Of a stretch of DNA of 64,000 nucleotides, positions 11,640-23,899 are shown one piece after another; the first letter of the stretch is position 1, and the number at the start of each line of letters is the position of its first letter. The notes under the pieces are model-generated. The model worked only from the letters and a program-made list of their open reading frames with translations, ran no database searches and was not told the DNA's origin. The DNA lies in the NCBI GenBank assembly GCA_016748015.1, contig JAAOMT010000098.1:325635-389634 (forward strand), in the 5' to 3' direction. Origin of the DNA: Geosiphon pyriformis. Lineage: Eukaryota > Glomeromycota > Glomeromycetes > Archaeosporales > Geosiphonaceae. Both the position numbers and the translations under genes were made by a program.

Positions 11640-14600
11640 ATAATCGGAATCTTTTATTGTTCCATACCAGATGCAAACAACACTTGAATATCTTAAGTTA
11701 TATATCTTTTTTTTTAGCTACCAATAAACAATGGTATAACACTTTTATAAAGTATGACCAAAGTGTTGCTAATGCAAAACTGATGGAGCCAGATCGAATT
11801 TTTCTGTTAGAATACCAAACATTAAAGGTCTTAGCCATATTAAAACTACCATAAAAATTTATATTCATAATGCTGCCAATACACCTGGCTTTCTACCTAA
11901 CAAAATTAACTACATTGAATAATTTTTTAGCAAAATGACAAGCATTTTCAGAAACAAGTCTGCTTTTAATACTAAAAAAACAATATGGCATCACAAAAGA
12001 TAGAAAGAACTTAAAAATAACTATGATATTGGCATAGAAATTGGCATGCTCATTACTAATATTGTCAGAATAACCCTTGACTTTTCTTCAAATAACCTAT
12101 AAACTTTTTCTTGAAATAACCTGACAAATATGGTTTTTTCAATTCAGCATTTGTTATAAAAGTCAGAACCAAATACACTATTGTTGAAACTGTATATGTC
12201 TAACAAAGCTTGGCTGTCCATAAACAAAGTAACTGGTCAAAATATAAGGACACACTCCAAAGCAAGAGCAATAACTTGTAGCTCTATTAAAGTCAAGAAT
12301 AGCAACCCATTTATTTTTATTCCAACACTAGTGTCAACATTCAAAAAATAGACAGCAGCACCACTATAAGCACTTAACAAACCCAAATCTTTAACAGAAT
12401 TATCTGTGTAAATAGTTATAGAATCCAATTCAGAATCCAGCAAATGCTTACTAATATAGCTAAAATTACAAAAAAAATTAGCAGAGATGGAACAAAAAGA
12501 CAACAGCTTACTACTTGACAAACCACTTTTACTGATAAATTTGACCAAAAAAACAAACCAGACAAGAACTGGGTCTTTAGAGTCTAGCTTCTTTTATTTG
12601 TAAAAAGTGTTCTATATAAAATACATACTGCAATAATCCAAAAACTGGTTTACAAACACAATACTATACTTTTTAAGAAACTTTACCACATTCAAATAGA
12701 ATTCTGAACCCAGTATATCTAGCACTACAATTTTATTCTGGTCTAAAAAACATCAGGCAGATCACCATCCAAAGACAGATTACACAAATTAAAAGCACAT
12801 ATTACACTAGTCAGAAAACAATTCATTAGATCAATTAACAACTTGGTTGAAACTTGGAAAGAGTGCCAGAACATTCAGCTAGTGGTCTGTAGCTCTATGG
12901 CTCTGTATTCAAATAACTTTCTGAAAATTCTATCAGTATTAGCAAAATTAACCAAACTAGCCAACAGGTTTTTAGTTAACACTTGCTCAAAAGTCTTTAA
13001 ATCATACAACTCAAGATAATTCAAAGCTTTATTTGGAAAATCCTTGGACAGATTGGCCTTGAGCTTTAATTTTTTCTTCAATATTGTCTCACTTCTCATA
13101 CACACTTTTTGAAACACAATTAAACTGTAGTTTATAGTTAATTATAAGCTATAAAATAGCAAAAACTAAAAACAAAAACTGTTTTTTAGTGATGGCCTTT
13201 TTCAAAACCACATTTGAAAAGAATCTAATATTTGAATAAGCTTTGGTTAAGTTCAGCTTGAACAGACTATCTGTCAAAAAAAAAATTCTTAAGTATTGAT
13301 AAGACTTATATCTTTTGGCTATGGAAATACTAGAATCACTAATAGACAGCAAAGCTTCTTTGGCTCCTTGATTGATAGGAATAGCAACAATTTTGTCTGT
13401 ATTAATTGAAATATTATTGATTAAAAAAAACTCACTTGTAATGTTCAAAATACATTATATAGCTGTTATGCAATTTCCAACTCAAATAGTGTTATCTACA
13501 AAGGCACCAGCCACGAAAAAGAAGCTCTGCCATCTTTAGAATCAATTTTATTAGTCTTTGTAAAAAATTTTGAACTTAATCTGTAACCATACAATTGTTT
13601 ATGTCTTTTAATCTCACAAAGCAGAGGATCATAAAAAATCTTCTATAGCAATGACAAGAAAACTTCTTCTTGATTCAACTTATCATAAACAGTATATTTA
13701 TTAATTAATTTAAAGTTTGTCATCATTCAGTTGGTCTGATCATTGTGTATACTCCCAAAAAACTTTATAAAATAGAGACATATTTTGATTTTAATTAAGC
13801 TGTTTTACAAATAAAACTACCTGACTGAGTTATAAGTCTTTTACATGTTTTAAAGAACTAATCACAGCTTTTTGTTTTTCTCTAGCATATTTTTGATAAT
13901 AAAACCAATGACAAAAATTGGAGTTTAAGTGAATGTATTCTTCAGAACTAAGAAATTGTTATTATATAGAACATTAAATTCATTGCAAGCTAAAGATATT
14001 CTATCAGAAAAGATTTTGAACAGTATCTTTTCTGTCTTAATTAATGCTATAAGTCTGGTATTGGTAAGTGTTTTTTTTCAGTTATATGGCTTTGATATTA
14101 TAGAAATCCAGGCCTGTTTTTACTGTATAGGCACTATATTTAACACTAAATATGTATTAAAAATATCCAACAAATCACTTAGAATCTGAGCATTTTCATG
14201 CTTCCAAAGTTCATTAAGAATACCAAAAATGCCAGCAGCTTTCCTATCAGGCAGTTTTTTGATCACCAAAAAAAACTCATCAGACTTGATATTACACATA
14301 ATATTCAAAAATATATTATTATTGACATAGTCTAAAAAGACATATTGATTAGACCAATGAGCAGACAGAAAATTAAAGACAACACATTTTCTTGTCTACT
14401 ACTCCATAATAACATCAACAACAGACTTAATTTTACTAGGCACCAGAATCAAGTCATTATTTACTATTAAATAGTCAAGCACTACCTTTCAAAATAGCCA
14501 TTCCAAGACACTTCTAATCATATGTTTTTTATTAGAACAAAAGTTTTCTATGTATTTGTCTATTGTCTTTTTAATAAAAACATTTTTGATAATCTTAGAC

Positions 14601-15433
14601 TTGTAATATTTGGACCTATAATATATTTTTTTGACCTTTGACAAGTAATACAAAATTTTTTCTCTGCTCTTACTATTATTAAACATGATGCATATTTTGA
14701 AAGCCTCCTAATTATCAATAGTGGATTATATATCAAAAAGCTAATTGGCTCCTAACTTTTGTTTTGAACTCAAATATTTTACTATTTTGGCTACTAGTAA
14801 TTTCAATCTAAAGAATTTTGATGACTGCATATTTCTTAAACATCAAACTCACTAAACCAGAACTTAGAAAATACTTCATTAGCAAAGCTTATTATTACCT
14901 TCTTAAAAATTTTTTACATAGTATCCAAATTTTCACTATTTCTTACACCATTGAATTTATTCAACTTTTCCAAAAATTTGTTTAATGAATACTTTCTAAA
15001 ATATAACTACTTATTAACATCTGTATCTTTAATCCTGAACTTTCATTTATTTTTGTTAGCCTGTTTATAATTGCTATTAAGATGGGCATCCAAGAAACCA
15101 CTCAGACCAATTGAAACCAAAACAGTATTGTGATCCATATCAAAAAATTCAGAACAGAAACAACTTTATGACTGGTTACTGCAAATAACAAACTCTTACT
15201 TACAAAAATGTAATTAATAACCTTCACAGCACTTTTTGAATTGCTTCAAATAGAAACTTTGACCAGTGAATACCCACTAAAAGAATTAACCAAACCCAAA
15301 TCCAAGCAAAACCTAAAACTTGCATTTTTCTTAGATCTATTTTCATTGAAATCTCTACTTAAAACTGCAAATGTAAAGGAATTAACAGCCCTAGCAATAA
15401 AAAAGTTGATTTTTAAAGCCTGATCGAACCTGG
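11640..15433 (-). pseudogene. LINE LA ORF2, middle and C-terminal part
   Basis: Minus strand. It starts with the second half of the APE endonuclease (RDFNENRSKKN at about 15360, family GGDFNE), then an RT region (KAAGIFGILNELWKH at about 14270-14180), and FVDN at about 13500 where LB has FVDD, so one catalytic Asp is Asn. A connection domain follows (13117-12875 open), then RNase H (12548-12237 open; YTD, ALECV), the SDN-SNEHAN region near 12080, and a C-terminal part that fades at about 11640. Several frames and stops interrupt it. Confidence 0.8.
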
Positions 15434-16239
15434 TGTTACTCATAAAAAAAGAAAACAGATATAAAAAAATAGTAGACCAATAAGTGAGTAGTAGTCAGCA
15501 CATAAGCATATTGTTTAGCAATGTGGAGTAATGTCAAGAAGATATGACACATTGCTCAGCAATGTAAACATTGTTTGAGAAATTATAGCACATTACTTAA
15601 GAATGTGAGCAATCTTATAGAACCCAAGTTATGTATATATAGCAGTAGTGCTAAAAGTAAAAAGAACAGAATCTTTTAGTTAAAAATCTTCCATTCAAAA
15701 ATATTAAATAAATAAACCATTCACCATTCAAATCCACTTTCCACTATCAACATAAAGTGTTGATAGTAATTGCTACTTAACCCACTCTGGAACAATGGCT
15801 CTTAATCACGACTATTAATGGATATTAAACTTGTGCATTGTCTTGACTCATTTCTTTATTTTCTTTTATTTTCTTTTCTTTCTTTGATTTTATTGCTGTA
15901 TACTAATAGATAAGAGATTAAAATGCTGAGTAATTGACGTCATAGATAGCCTGGTAAAAGACCCAGAATAAGGGTAAAATTATATATATATTAACAAATA
16001 GCTTACCAGAAAGACACGACTGCCAGAATAAACTGGCCACCAAGCTAAAGACAGAAATTGAGAACACAACTTACTAACCAACTACATTATCATTGAATCT
16101 CTGCCCATTATACAAAAGACTCAACTTTAAAACCTTCAAATACAACTACTATACTAGTATTACCAGCATTATTAAGATATTAAACACCAAGTTATAGATT
16201 TGTTATTTGATTTGAGACCCCAAATAATCATCTGTAACA
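15434..16239 (+). repeat. 5' LTR of E4 (U3 type I)
   Basis: Starts TGTTACTCATAAAA and ends ATCTGTAACA. CCAAT lies at 15477-15481. The U3 array of TTGCTCAGCAAT-like inverted motifs lies about 15500-15615, with the clearest copy near 15553. A TATA box is at 15634-15642 and a T/C-rich tract at about 15838-15893. It pairs with 34696-35502. Confidence 0.92.
15634..15642 (+). promoter_or_regulatory. TATA box in E4 5' LTR
   Basis: TATATATAG, preceded by TTATG and followed by CAGTAG. The same block is in every LTR of the window, downstream of the CCAAT motif and the U3 array, as expected for the Pol II promoter at the U3/R boundary. Confidence 0.7.
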
Positions 16240-16241
16240 TT

Positions 16242-16264
16242 TGGTGCTTTCTGTGAGGTATAAT
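16242..16264 (+). promoter_or_regulatory. Primer-binding site of E4
   Basis: Begins TGGTGCTTTCTGTGAGG two bases after the LTR end; TGG pairs with the universal CCA of tRNAs. EB and E5 have TGGTGCTCTCTGT. I cannot assign the tRNA from memory. Confidence 0.7.
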
Positions 16265-16301
16265 CCTAAAAAAAACCAGCACCATCAACAATCATCTAAA
16301 A

Positions 16302-18530
16302 GTGGCAGAATCAGAAATCATAGAAACAAACCATCTAGGATTTGCCAAATCCTTATTCCAACAGTACAGTCAACAATTAGGATTAAACAATAATCATTTC
16401 CCAACAAAATCAGCCTTCAACTTTTATGTCAATGATAAAATCACAGACTGCTTAGGAGGAATAGTTAACATTGAATCAGCAAAAAAAAAATTCTATACGG
16501 AATTATTTCAACATACTAGCTTACCAAAAAACTACAGTTTTGCCCCAATTATTAGGGAAATCAATTAAACTATCAAAAGGTATACACAACAACAATTCCC
16601 CATCACCTACACAGATAAAAGGGAAGATTGCAAACCTCAGCAGTAACACCAAAACAAATACAACCACCCAATTAGAAAAAAACCCAAGTTGAATCACCCT
16701 CCAATCCATCATATTATTATATGCCCAGAAGTGCCATTAACATCTTATCAACAAATACATCCACATCAAACACAACATCAACCTTTAGATGCTTCCTATT
16801 TCAAAGTAAACAAAGAAAAGCAGAGTTATTAGAACCATATGGCGATTACTTTGAAGGATTTAAATTGTGATCGCCAACACCATCAGGATTCTGATCACTA
16901 CCACCTCAACCAGATTTTGGAAACATGAGTTTTTGGGAAATAACGAAATCAGAAGAAGAGAAAAAAGAAGAATCTAAAAATCAAAAATTTACTTATCAGA
17001 ACCCAATTATGAAAAACATGGAATTTGGAATCCTGAATCTTCAAACCCAGTAAATTAAAATTTAGAAAATCTGGAAATTGAAACTCCGAATATTCAACCA
17101 CTGCCAAATCAAAACAATCAAAACCCTGATTTAATTAATCAACCAGACCTATTTTTTGTTATTATTATTAACCCACCACCAGTTGAACCAATTGACCAGC
17201 CACTACAACAACCACACCAGTAGATTCAACAACCACTACAACCCAACTTAGATCTAATGGCATATGCACCAATAGTCAAACTCAAAAAATTCACTAGTGA
17301 AGAGGACAACACCCAAGTATAGGTAAATAATATGAAGAAAGCCATCGCAGCTAATGGATGGAATGATGCCAGAGCCATGCAAGCCATCTCATATTTTCTC
17401 CAGGATACTGCTGATTTATGATACCAAAGCTTGGTCAACAAACTCCAAGATTTTAATGCATTCAAAATTGAGTTCTTAAGATACTTCAGCAACAATAACA
17501 GCATTAACAGACTAGTGAACATATTCATTACCATCAAACAAGGAGAAAATGAAGCAGTTACCACTTACTTAGAATGCTTCCACAGAAATCTGCACCAGAT
17601 CCAAGCCATTGATGCCAATTATTTTACAGTGGCCCAGATCTTAAATCAGTTTATTTGCGGATTATGCAGTAGCATTCTGCAACGCATACATCCAATGCAT
17701 TTTGTTGATCTGCAAGCAGCTGTCACAAATGCCAGAGATTTTGAAGCTGTTGAACTCGAAGCTAACCATGCCCAAACAGTTAATCTAGTAATAAATAGAT
17801 CATCTGAATTGGATTCCAAATTGAAAAAATTTAGTGATTCCATTAATCAGAAATTAGAGGGATACTTAGCTGACAATCGCACAATTTATCAATCACTACA
17901 ACAACGCAATAATTCTGGAAATGCGAATCGTTTTCAGAGTCAATCACATCCATTATTGTCAACCAATCAACAGTGGCAACAGAAAATGTGTGTTTGCTAC
18001 TATTGTGGTAAACAAGGACATCTACAAATCGATTGTCATCATTACTTAAATAACCAATGATCAGGAAATCAATATCAAAACCCTGATTGCCAGTTTCAAA
18101 TTCCGAATAACCTACCAAACTCAGAGCCATATCATCAGAATTACTTACCTATGATATAGCAGCCACTTTATCAACCACCAATATATCAAGTGCCAATTTA
18201 TTAACCAATGACATTATCAATCTATCAACCCCAGTCCCAACCCATTTATTAGCCACAGCCTCGAGTAATTTATCAGCCTCAACAAATTCAAACACTGCTA
18301 CAGAATTTACCTCAAAATAGAACTCAAAGGCTGAGATTGATCCAACAAAGCTGAAGATTGTCAATAATAGTCCACCAACTGATTCCCAGTTCTTCCACAC
18401 AACCCACAGGATTTCAACAACAGAATTTGGGTACTGGGTACACCCAAAACCCAAATTTTCAGAACTATTTAAGCCTTCTGGTCACCCCAGAAGATGCCCA
18501 ACCCAATAACCCGGAAACCAACTAACACCC
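16302..18530 (+). pseudogene. gag of E4, broken
   Basis: Gag polyprotein. The start equivalent is GTG at 16302 (ATG in E5). The N-terminal block is open to 16568. A 4-nt deletion near 16631 relative to EB shifts frame, followed by a Gln/Asn/Pro-rich linker. The Gag core (about 17260-17700) contains WNDARAMQ, LVNKLQDFNAFKIEF and VTTYLECF, the usual helical capsid-like block of Ty3/Gypsy Gag. The longest open part is 17431-18060 and ends just after a perfect zinc knuckle at 17995-18036 (CYYCGKQGHLQIDC). A Tyr-Gln-Pro repeat-rich tail follows to about 18530. In-frame stops sit mostly at Trp and Gln positions. Confidence 0.85.
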
Positions 18531-19016
18531 AATACTTACCAGCAATATTCTGCTAGCTACCATTACTAAAAACAAATTACTGGACACCATTTTCCCGTTT
18601 GAACTTAAAAAACCATCAACCACACCAGTCCCATTATTTAGTGGAACCACTCTTAACACCAAACCAATTACTGCTATATATACTGACATGAAAGTTGATG
18701 GCCATGCCATCAAACTGATCCTAGATAGTAGATTAGTTGGCAGCATCATCACATGACAACTCATGAACCAATTAAGTTACCGAGTTGATTGTGCTGCTAG
18801 CACATGCATAATTACTGCTGATAGAGTGACTAAAACTCCAATTAGTAAAATCGATGACTTCTCTTTTAAAGTCAACAGCATCATTACTTCCATTAAAGTT
18901 CTAGTAATAAAAGCAACACAATATCAAGCATTGATAGGCAATGATTGGTTATTCAAAACTAATGTCATATTTAATTGGACCAGTCCAAAATTACAACTCA
19001 GTCAAAACAGTTAATA
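18531..19016 (+). pseudogene. protease of E4, broken
   Basis: Retropepsin-like aspartic protease. The active-site motif reads LILDSRLVGSIIT (about 18715-18755): Asp-Ser is present but Gly is changed to Arg. A stop precedes QLMNQL at about 18756, and the C-terminal half is open 18763-19014 with the family motif LIGNDWL. It would process Gag-Pol; the changes make activity unlikely. Confidence 0.8.
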
Positions 19017-19379
19017 CACATGTGTACCAGCCACGTGTGGCCATTTCAAGACCACCAACTCAACAATCCTGCTTATTGAATTTGAAGAAGAAAAGGAAAA
19101 ACCTACCTGAGAAGCTTATCAAGTGTCCTGGGCCAACAAAGATCACAACAAACTACTGCCTATACTTTCTTAGAATGATAATGGCAAAGGAAAACAGAAG
19201 GAGACTAAACTTACCTGAAATACTGACCAAACTTGGAAAATTAACAATAATCAGGATGAACTAACTTAGGAGTGGATAGATGATAATAGTAAGGGAAAAG
19301 GAAAAGAGAAAGAGAAGGAAACAACACCTACCAACAGCACTTATAGTTCACATGCTTACATTTTACTACTGCCATTTGG

Positions 19380-19926
19380 CTATCGCTAATTAAAACTAGT
19401 ATGCATTGATTGTGGCAAAAAATTGTCATCAATGGGTGCATGCTGTGATAATGATAAAGAATACCAAATGGTAACCAAATTCTACTGTTACGTATGCATT
19501 ATAAAATGCTTTGGATGACCAAAACAGCAAGGAAAATAGGACAACAAATTTTGTCTAGCTTGTAGAAAAACCTTATTCAATAAAGGAAATAACATTTCTG
19601 GTTGAAAAGAAACGTGCAACACTTTGTGTCAGTACATGATCCTTATCAGTGATTGGATTAAAAAAGAGACATCAATAGAAGCCACCTAGAAAAAAGCTGT
19701 ACAACAATTAGACAATTGTCCACACGATGACGATGAAATTTGAAGAATGACAATAGCCAAAATAGAAAAAACATTACCTGAAAAAGTCAGGGAAATCAAA
19801 AACAACCCACCAGAATCCATAGAGCTTAACTGAGACCCAGAACCAGTCATAAATCTTCTAGATTCAGAACAATTTCATAAACACTATTAGGAATAAGCAC
19901 TCACTAAAAAAGAGTAAGAACAATAC
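19380..19926 (+). pseudogene. Cys cluster 1 region of E4, cut by EB
   Basis: Follows a Lys/Glu-rich linker (19080-19330). About 19400-19640 encodes a cluster with C-x2-C (CIDCGKK), a CC pair (ACCD), Y-C-x3-C spacing and a second C-x2-C (CLAC), then a segment with CPHDDDEI (about 19718-19740). This arrangement is shared by EB, E2 and E5. No named domain recognised; zinc binding is inferred from Cys spacing. It ends at 19926 where EB is inserted, with ATAC (19923-19926) as the left target copy. Confidence 0.65.
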
Positions 19927-20792
19927 TATTACTCATAAAAAAAAACAGATATAGAAAAATAGTAGACCAATAAGAGAATAGTATTTAGTATGTGAACACA
20001 TTACTCAGCAATGTGGAGCAATGTGAAACAATGTCAGAAAACACGGCATATTGCTTAGTAATGTGAAGCAATGTTAAAAAATTAAAGCACATCACTCAAT
20101 AATGTGAGTATTGCTCAAGAAATCATAGCACATTACTTGGAAATGTAAGCGATCTTGTAGAACATCAATTATGTATATATAGCAGTAGCATTAGAAGTAA
20201 AAAGGGCAGAATCCTTTTGTTAAAAATCTTAAAATCACAAATATTAAATAAATAAATCATCTACTATCCAAATTCACTCTCTACTATCAACACTTCATGT
20301 TGATAGCAAGTAATACTTAACCACACTGGAACAATAGCTCTTAATCACAGTTATTGACAGGATACTAACTTGTTCATTGCCTTGGCTTATTCTTTATTTT
20401 TCTTTTTTTTCTTTTTCTTTTTTTTAATTTTGATTTTGTTGGTTACTAAAACTTGATTAAAGATTAAAGTGCTGAGTTATTGACATTACAGATAGCCTGG
20501 TAAAAGACCCAAAAATAAGGGTAGAATTATATATATATTATCAGATAGCTTACCAGAAAGACACAAATGCCAGAATAAATCTGGCCACCAAGCTGAAAAA
20601 GAAATTGGAAAACAACTTACAAAAAAACTGCTAATAACATAAACAAGAAATCTCTGTCTATTATACAAAGGACTCAACTTTAAAACCTTCAGACACCACC
20701 AATGTACTAGTATCACCAGTCTTGTCAAAATATTGAGCACCAAGTTATGGATTTGTTATTTAATTTGAGACCCCAAATAATCATCTGTAATA
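19927..20792 (+). repeat. 5' LTR of EB (866 bp, U3 type I)
   Basis: Starts TATTACTCAT (TG changed to TA) and ends CTGTAATA. CCAAT at 19967-19971, about four ~40-bp U3 units at 19990-20155, TATA at 20174-20182, T/C-rich tract about 20395-20435. It is shorter than its partner at 29115 by roughly one U3 unit. Confidence 0.9.
20174..20182 (+). promoter_or_regulatory. TATA box in EB 5' LTR
   Basis: TATATATAG in the conserved block TTATG-TATA-CAGTAG, about 200 bp downstream of the CCAAT motif. Confidence 0.7.
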
Positions 20793-20794
20793 TT

Positions 20795-20817
20795 TGGTGC
20801 TCTCTGTGAGGTATAAT
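20795..20817 (+). promoter_or_regulatory. Primer-binding site of EB
   Basis: TGGTGCTCTCTGTGAGG, two bases after the LTR. Identical in its first 13 bases to E5. Cognate tRNA not identified. Confidence 0.7.
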
Positions 20818-20854
20818 CCTACAGAGAACCAGCACCATCAACAATCATCCAAAA

Positions 20855-23040
20855 GTGGCAGAATCAGAAATCATAGAGACAAACCATTTAGGATTCGCCA
20901 AATCTTTATTTTAATAGTACAGTCAATAATTAGGATTGAACAATAATCATTTCCCAGCAGAATTAGCCTTCAACTTCTACATTAACAATAAAATCAAAGA
21001 TTGCTTAGGAGGAACAGTTAACATTAAATCAGCAAGAGAAAACTTCTATACAGAATTATTTCAACATACCAGCTTACCAAAAAACTACAGTTTCACACCA
21101 ATTATTAGGGAAATTAATTAAACTATTAAAAAGTATACACAACAACAATTCCTCATCACCTATGCAGATAAAAGCAAAGGAAGATTGCAAACCCCAGCAG
21201 TAACACTAAAACAAATCCAACCATTCAATTAGAAGAAAATTTGAGTTGAATCATCCACCAATCTATCATACCATTATATGTCTGGAAGTGTTATCAACAT
21301 CTCATTAACAGACACATCTACATCAAACGTGACATCAACCTTTGGACACTTCCTATTTCAAAGTAAACAACAAAAAGCAGAATTATTAGGACCATATGGT
21401 GATTACTTTGAAGAATTTAAATTACAATCGCCAACACCATCAGGATTTTGATCACCACTATTGCAGCCAGATTTCAGAACTGCAAATCTCTGAGAATTAA
21501 CAGAATCAGAAAAGAAACAAGAAAAATAAAAATCTGAAGATTAAGAATTTACTTACCAGAACCCGATCTCAGAAAACCTGGAAATTGAAACTCCAAATTT
21601 TCAAACACAACACAATCAGCACAATCAAAACCCCAACATTAATAATCAACAACACTTACCTTCAGTAATTGTGATCAATCCATCTACAGTTCCACCAATT
21701 GACGAATAATAACAACAGTCACTTCAACCACCTCAACTACCATAGCAGCTGCAACAACAACTTCAACAACTAAACTTAAATCTAATGGCCTACGCTCCAA
21801 TAGCAAAACTCAAAAAATTTACTGGCAAAGAGGATGACATCCAAATATGACTTAATGATATAAAAAAAACCATTGTGGCTAATAGATGGAATGATGCCAA
21901 AGCCATGCAAACCATCCCATATTTTTTCCAGGATACTGCCAATTCATGGTACCAAAGTCTGGTCAACAAACTCCAAGATTTCAATGCATTCAAAATAGAA
22001 TTCTTAAGATACTTCAGCAACAATAACAGCATTAACAGACTAGCAAACATCTTTACTATTATCAAACAAGAAGAAAATAAAGCAGTCACTACTTACTTAG
22101 GACACTTCTACAGGAATCTGCATCAGATCCAAGTTATCAACCCCAATTATTTCACAGTAGCCCAGATTCTAAATCAGTTTATTCATAGATTATACAGTAG
22201 TATTCTACAATGAATACATTCAATGCATCCTATCGATCTGCAAGCAGCCATCACAAATGTCAGAGATTTTGAAGCCGCTGAACTTGAAGCTAACCACACT
22301 CAAACTGTTAATCTAGTAATGAATAAATTATCTGAATTGGATTCCAAACTGAAACAATTTAGTGATTCCATCAATCAGAAATTAGAGGGATACTTAGCTG
22401 ACAATCATGCAATTTATTGATTACCACAACGACACAATAATTCCAGAAATGCGAATTGTTTCCAGAATCAGTCACATTCATTATTGTCAACCAATCAACA
22501 GTGGCAACAGAAAATGTGTGTTTGCCACTATTGTGGTAAACAAGGACACTTACAAATTGATTGCCACCATTGCTTAAATAACCAACAATCAGGAAATCAA
22601 TATTGAAAACCCAATTGCCAGTTTTAAATTCTGAATAACCCACCAAACTCCGAACCATATCATCAGAATTACTTACCTAGAATGCAGCAAACATCTTATC
22701 AACTACCAGTATATCAAATGCCAATTTATTAACTGACAACACCAGTAATTTATCAGCCACAGCCACAATCCATTTATCAGCCGCAGCCTTAGGTAATATA
22801 TTAGCCCCAACAAATTCAAACACCACCACAAAACTTATCTCAAAATGGAACCTGAAGGCTGAGATTGATCCAACAAAGCTGGAGATTATCAATGATAGTC
22901 CATCAACCAATCTCCAGTCCCATGGCACAACCATCAGGCTTTTGGCAATAGAATTTGGGCACTGGGTATGCCCAAAACCTGAATTCCCAAAACTATTTAA
23001 GCTTTCTGGTCACCCCAGAAGACACCCAACCCAATAACCT
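20855..23040 (+). pseudogene. gag of EB, broken
   Basis: Start equivalent GTG at 20855. N-terminal block (20936-21121 open), Gln-rich linker with many CAG-to-TAG changes (21700-21770), Gag core 21790-22213 (open 21875-22213), coiled segment ELEANHTQTVNLVMNKLSELDSK split at a ~20-residue block (22223-22420 open), zinc knuckle 22523-22564 (CHYCGKQGHLQIDC, all ligands intact), then a Tyr/Gln/Pro-rich tail to about 23040. Interruptions are in-frame stops at Trp, Gln and Arg positions. Role: virus-like particle structure and RNA packaging, known for Gypsy Gag. Confidence 0.85.
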
Positions 23041-23530
23041 GGAAACCAACCAACACCCAACACTTAACAGCAACATTCTGTCAGCTACCATTACTAAAAA
23101 CGAATTGCTGGATGCCATCTTTCTGTTTAAACTCGAAGAACTGTCAACCACACCATTATTTAGTGAAGTCATTCTGAAAGAAAAACCCATGACTGCTATG
23201 TACATTGATGCCAAAGTTGATGGCCACTCCATCAAACTGATCCTGGACAGTGGATCAGCTGGCAGCATAATTACAAAACAACTCATGGACCAATTAGGTC
23301 GCCAAGTTGATTAAGCTGCCAGCACATGCATCATCACAGCTGATGAAGTGACCAAAACTCCAATCAGTAAAATCAATAACTTCCCAATTGAGATCAATGG
23401 CATCACAATACCCATCAAAGTTTTTGTGATGGAAGCCACCCAGTACCAAGTGCTAATTGGTAATAACTGGCTTATCAAAACAAATGCTATTCTCGATTGG
23501 ACCACTTAGGAGTTACAGCTTAGCCAGAAT
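23041..23530 (+). pseudogene. protease of EB, active-site motif intact
   Basis: The open stretch 22955-23314 includes the motif LILDSGSAGSIITKQLMD (about 23235-23290), the expected D-S/T-G of a retropepsin. A TAA at 23312-23314 interrupts; the C-terminal half follows with VLIGNNWL (about 23452-23475) and a TAG at about 23508. It is the only copy in the window with an unaltered Asp-Ser-Gly. Confidence 0.82.
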
Positions 23531-23899
23531 GGCCAACACACAAAGGTACCAGCAATGTGTGGCCATTTTAAACCCAGCATTATGCCAGTTCCACTAATTA
23601 AGTTTGAGATAAAGGAAAGGAAACCAACATAAGAGGCATATCAAGTCTTGTGGACTGATAAAGACCACAACAAACTGCTGCCAATACTATTATAAGATGA
23701 CAACAGAAAGAGAAAACAAAGAGAAAAACTTACCTGGAAGACTGACAATCTGACCTGAACTGACAACGACAAAAATGAGCCAACACCAAACTGGAAATGA
23801 AAAGAAGAAAATGATAAAGAAAAGGGAAAAGAAAAAGAAGAAGAAACAACAACCACCAACACCACTTCTTCTAACTCCTACACTTACACTATACCACCG

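Noticed and set aside
11657-11854. Plus-strand open frame as a gene
   Set aside because: Antisense to the C-terminal end of LINE LA ORF2.
13929-14189. Plus-strand open frame as a membrane protein
   Set aside because: Antisense to the RT region of LINE LA (the KAAG block); hydrophobicity is a composition effect.
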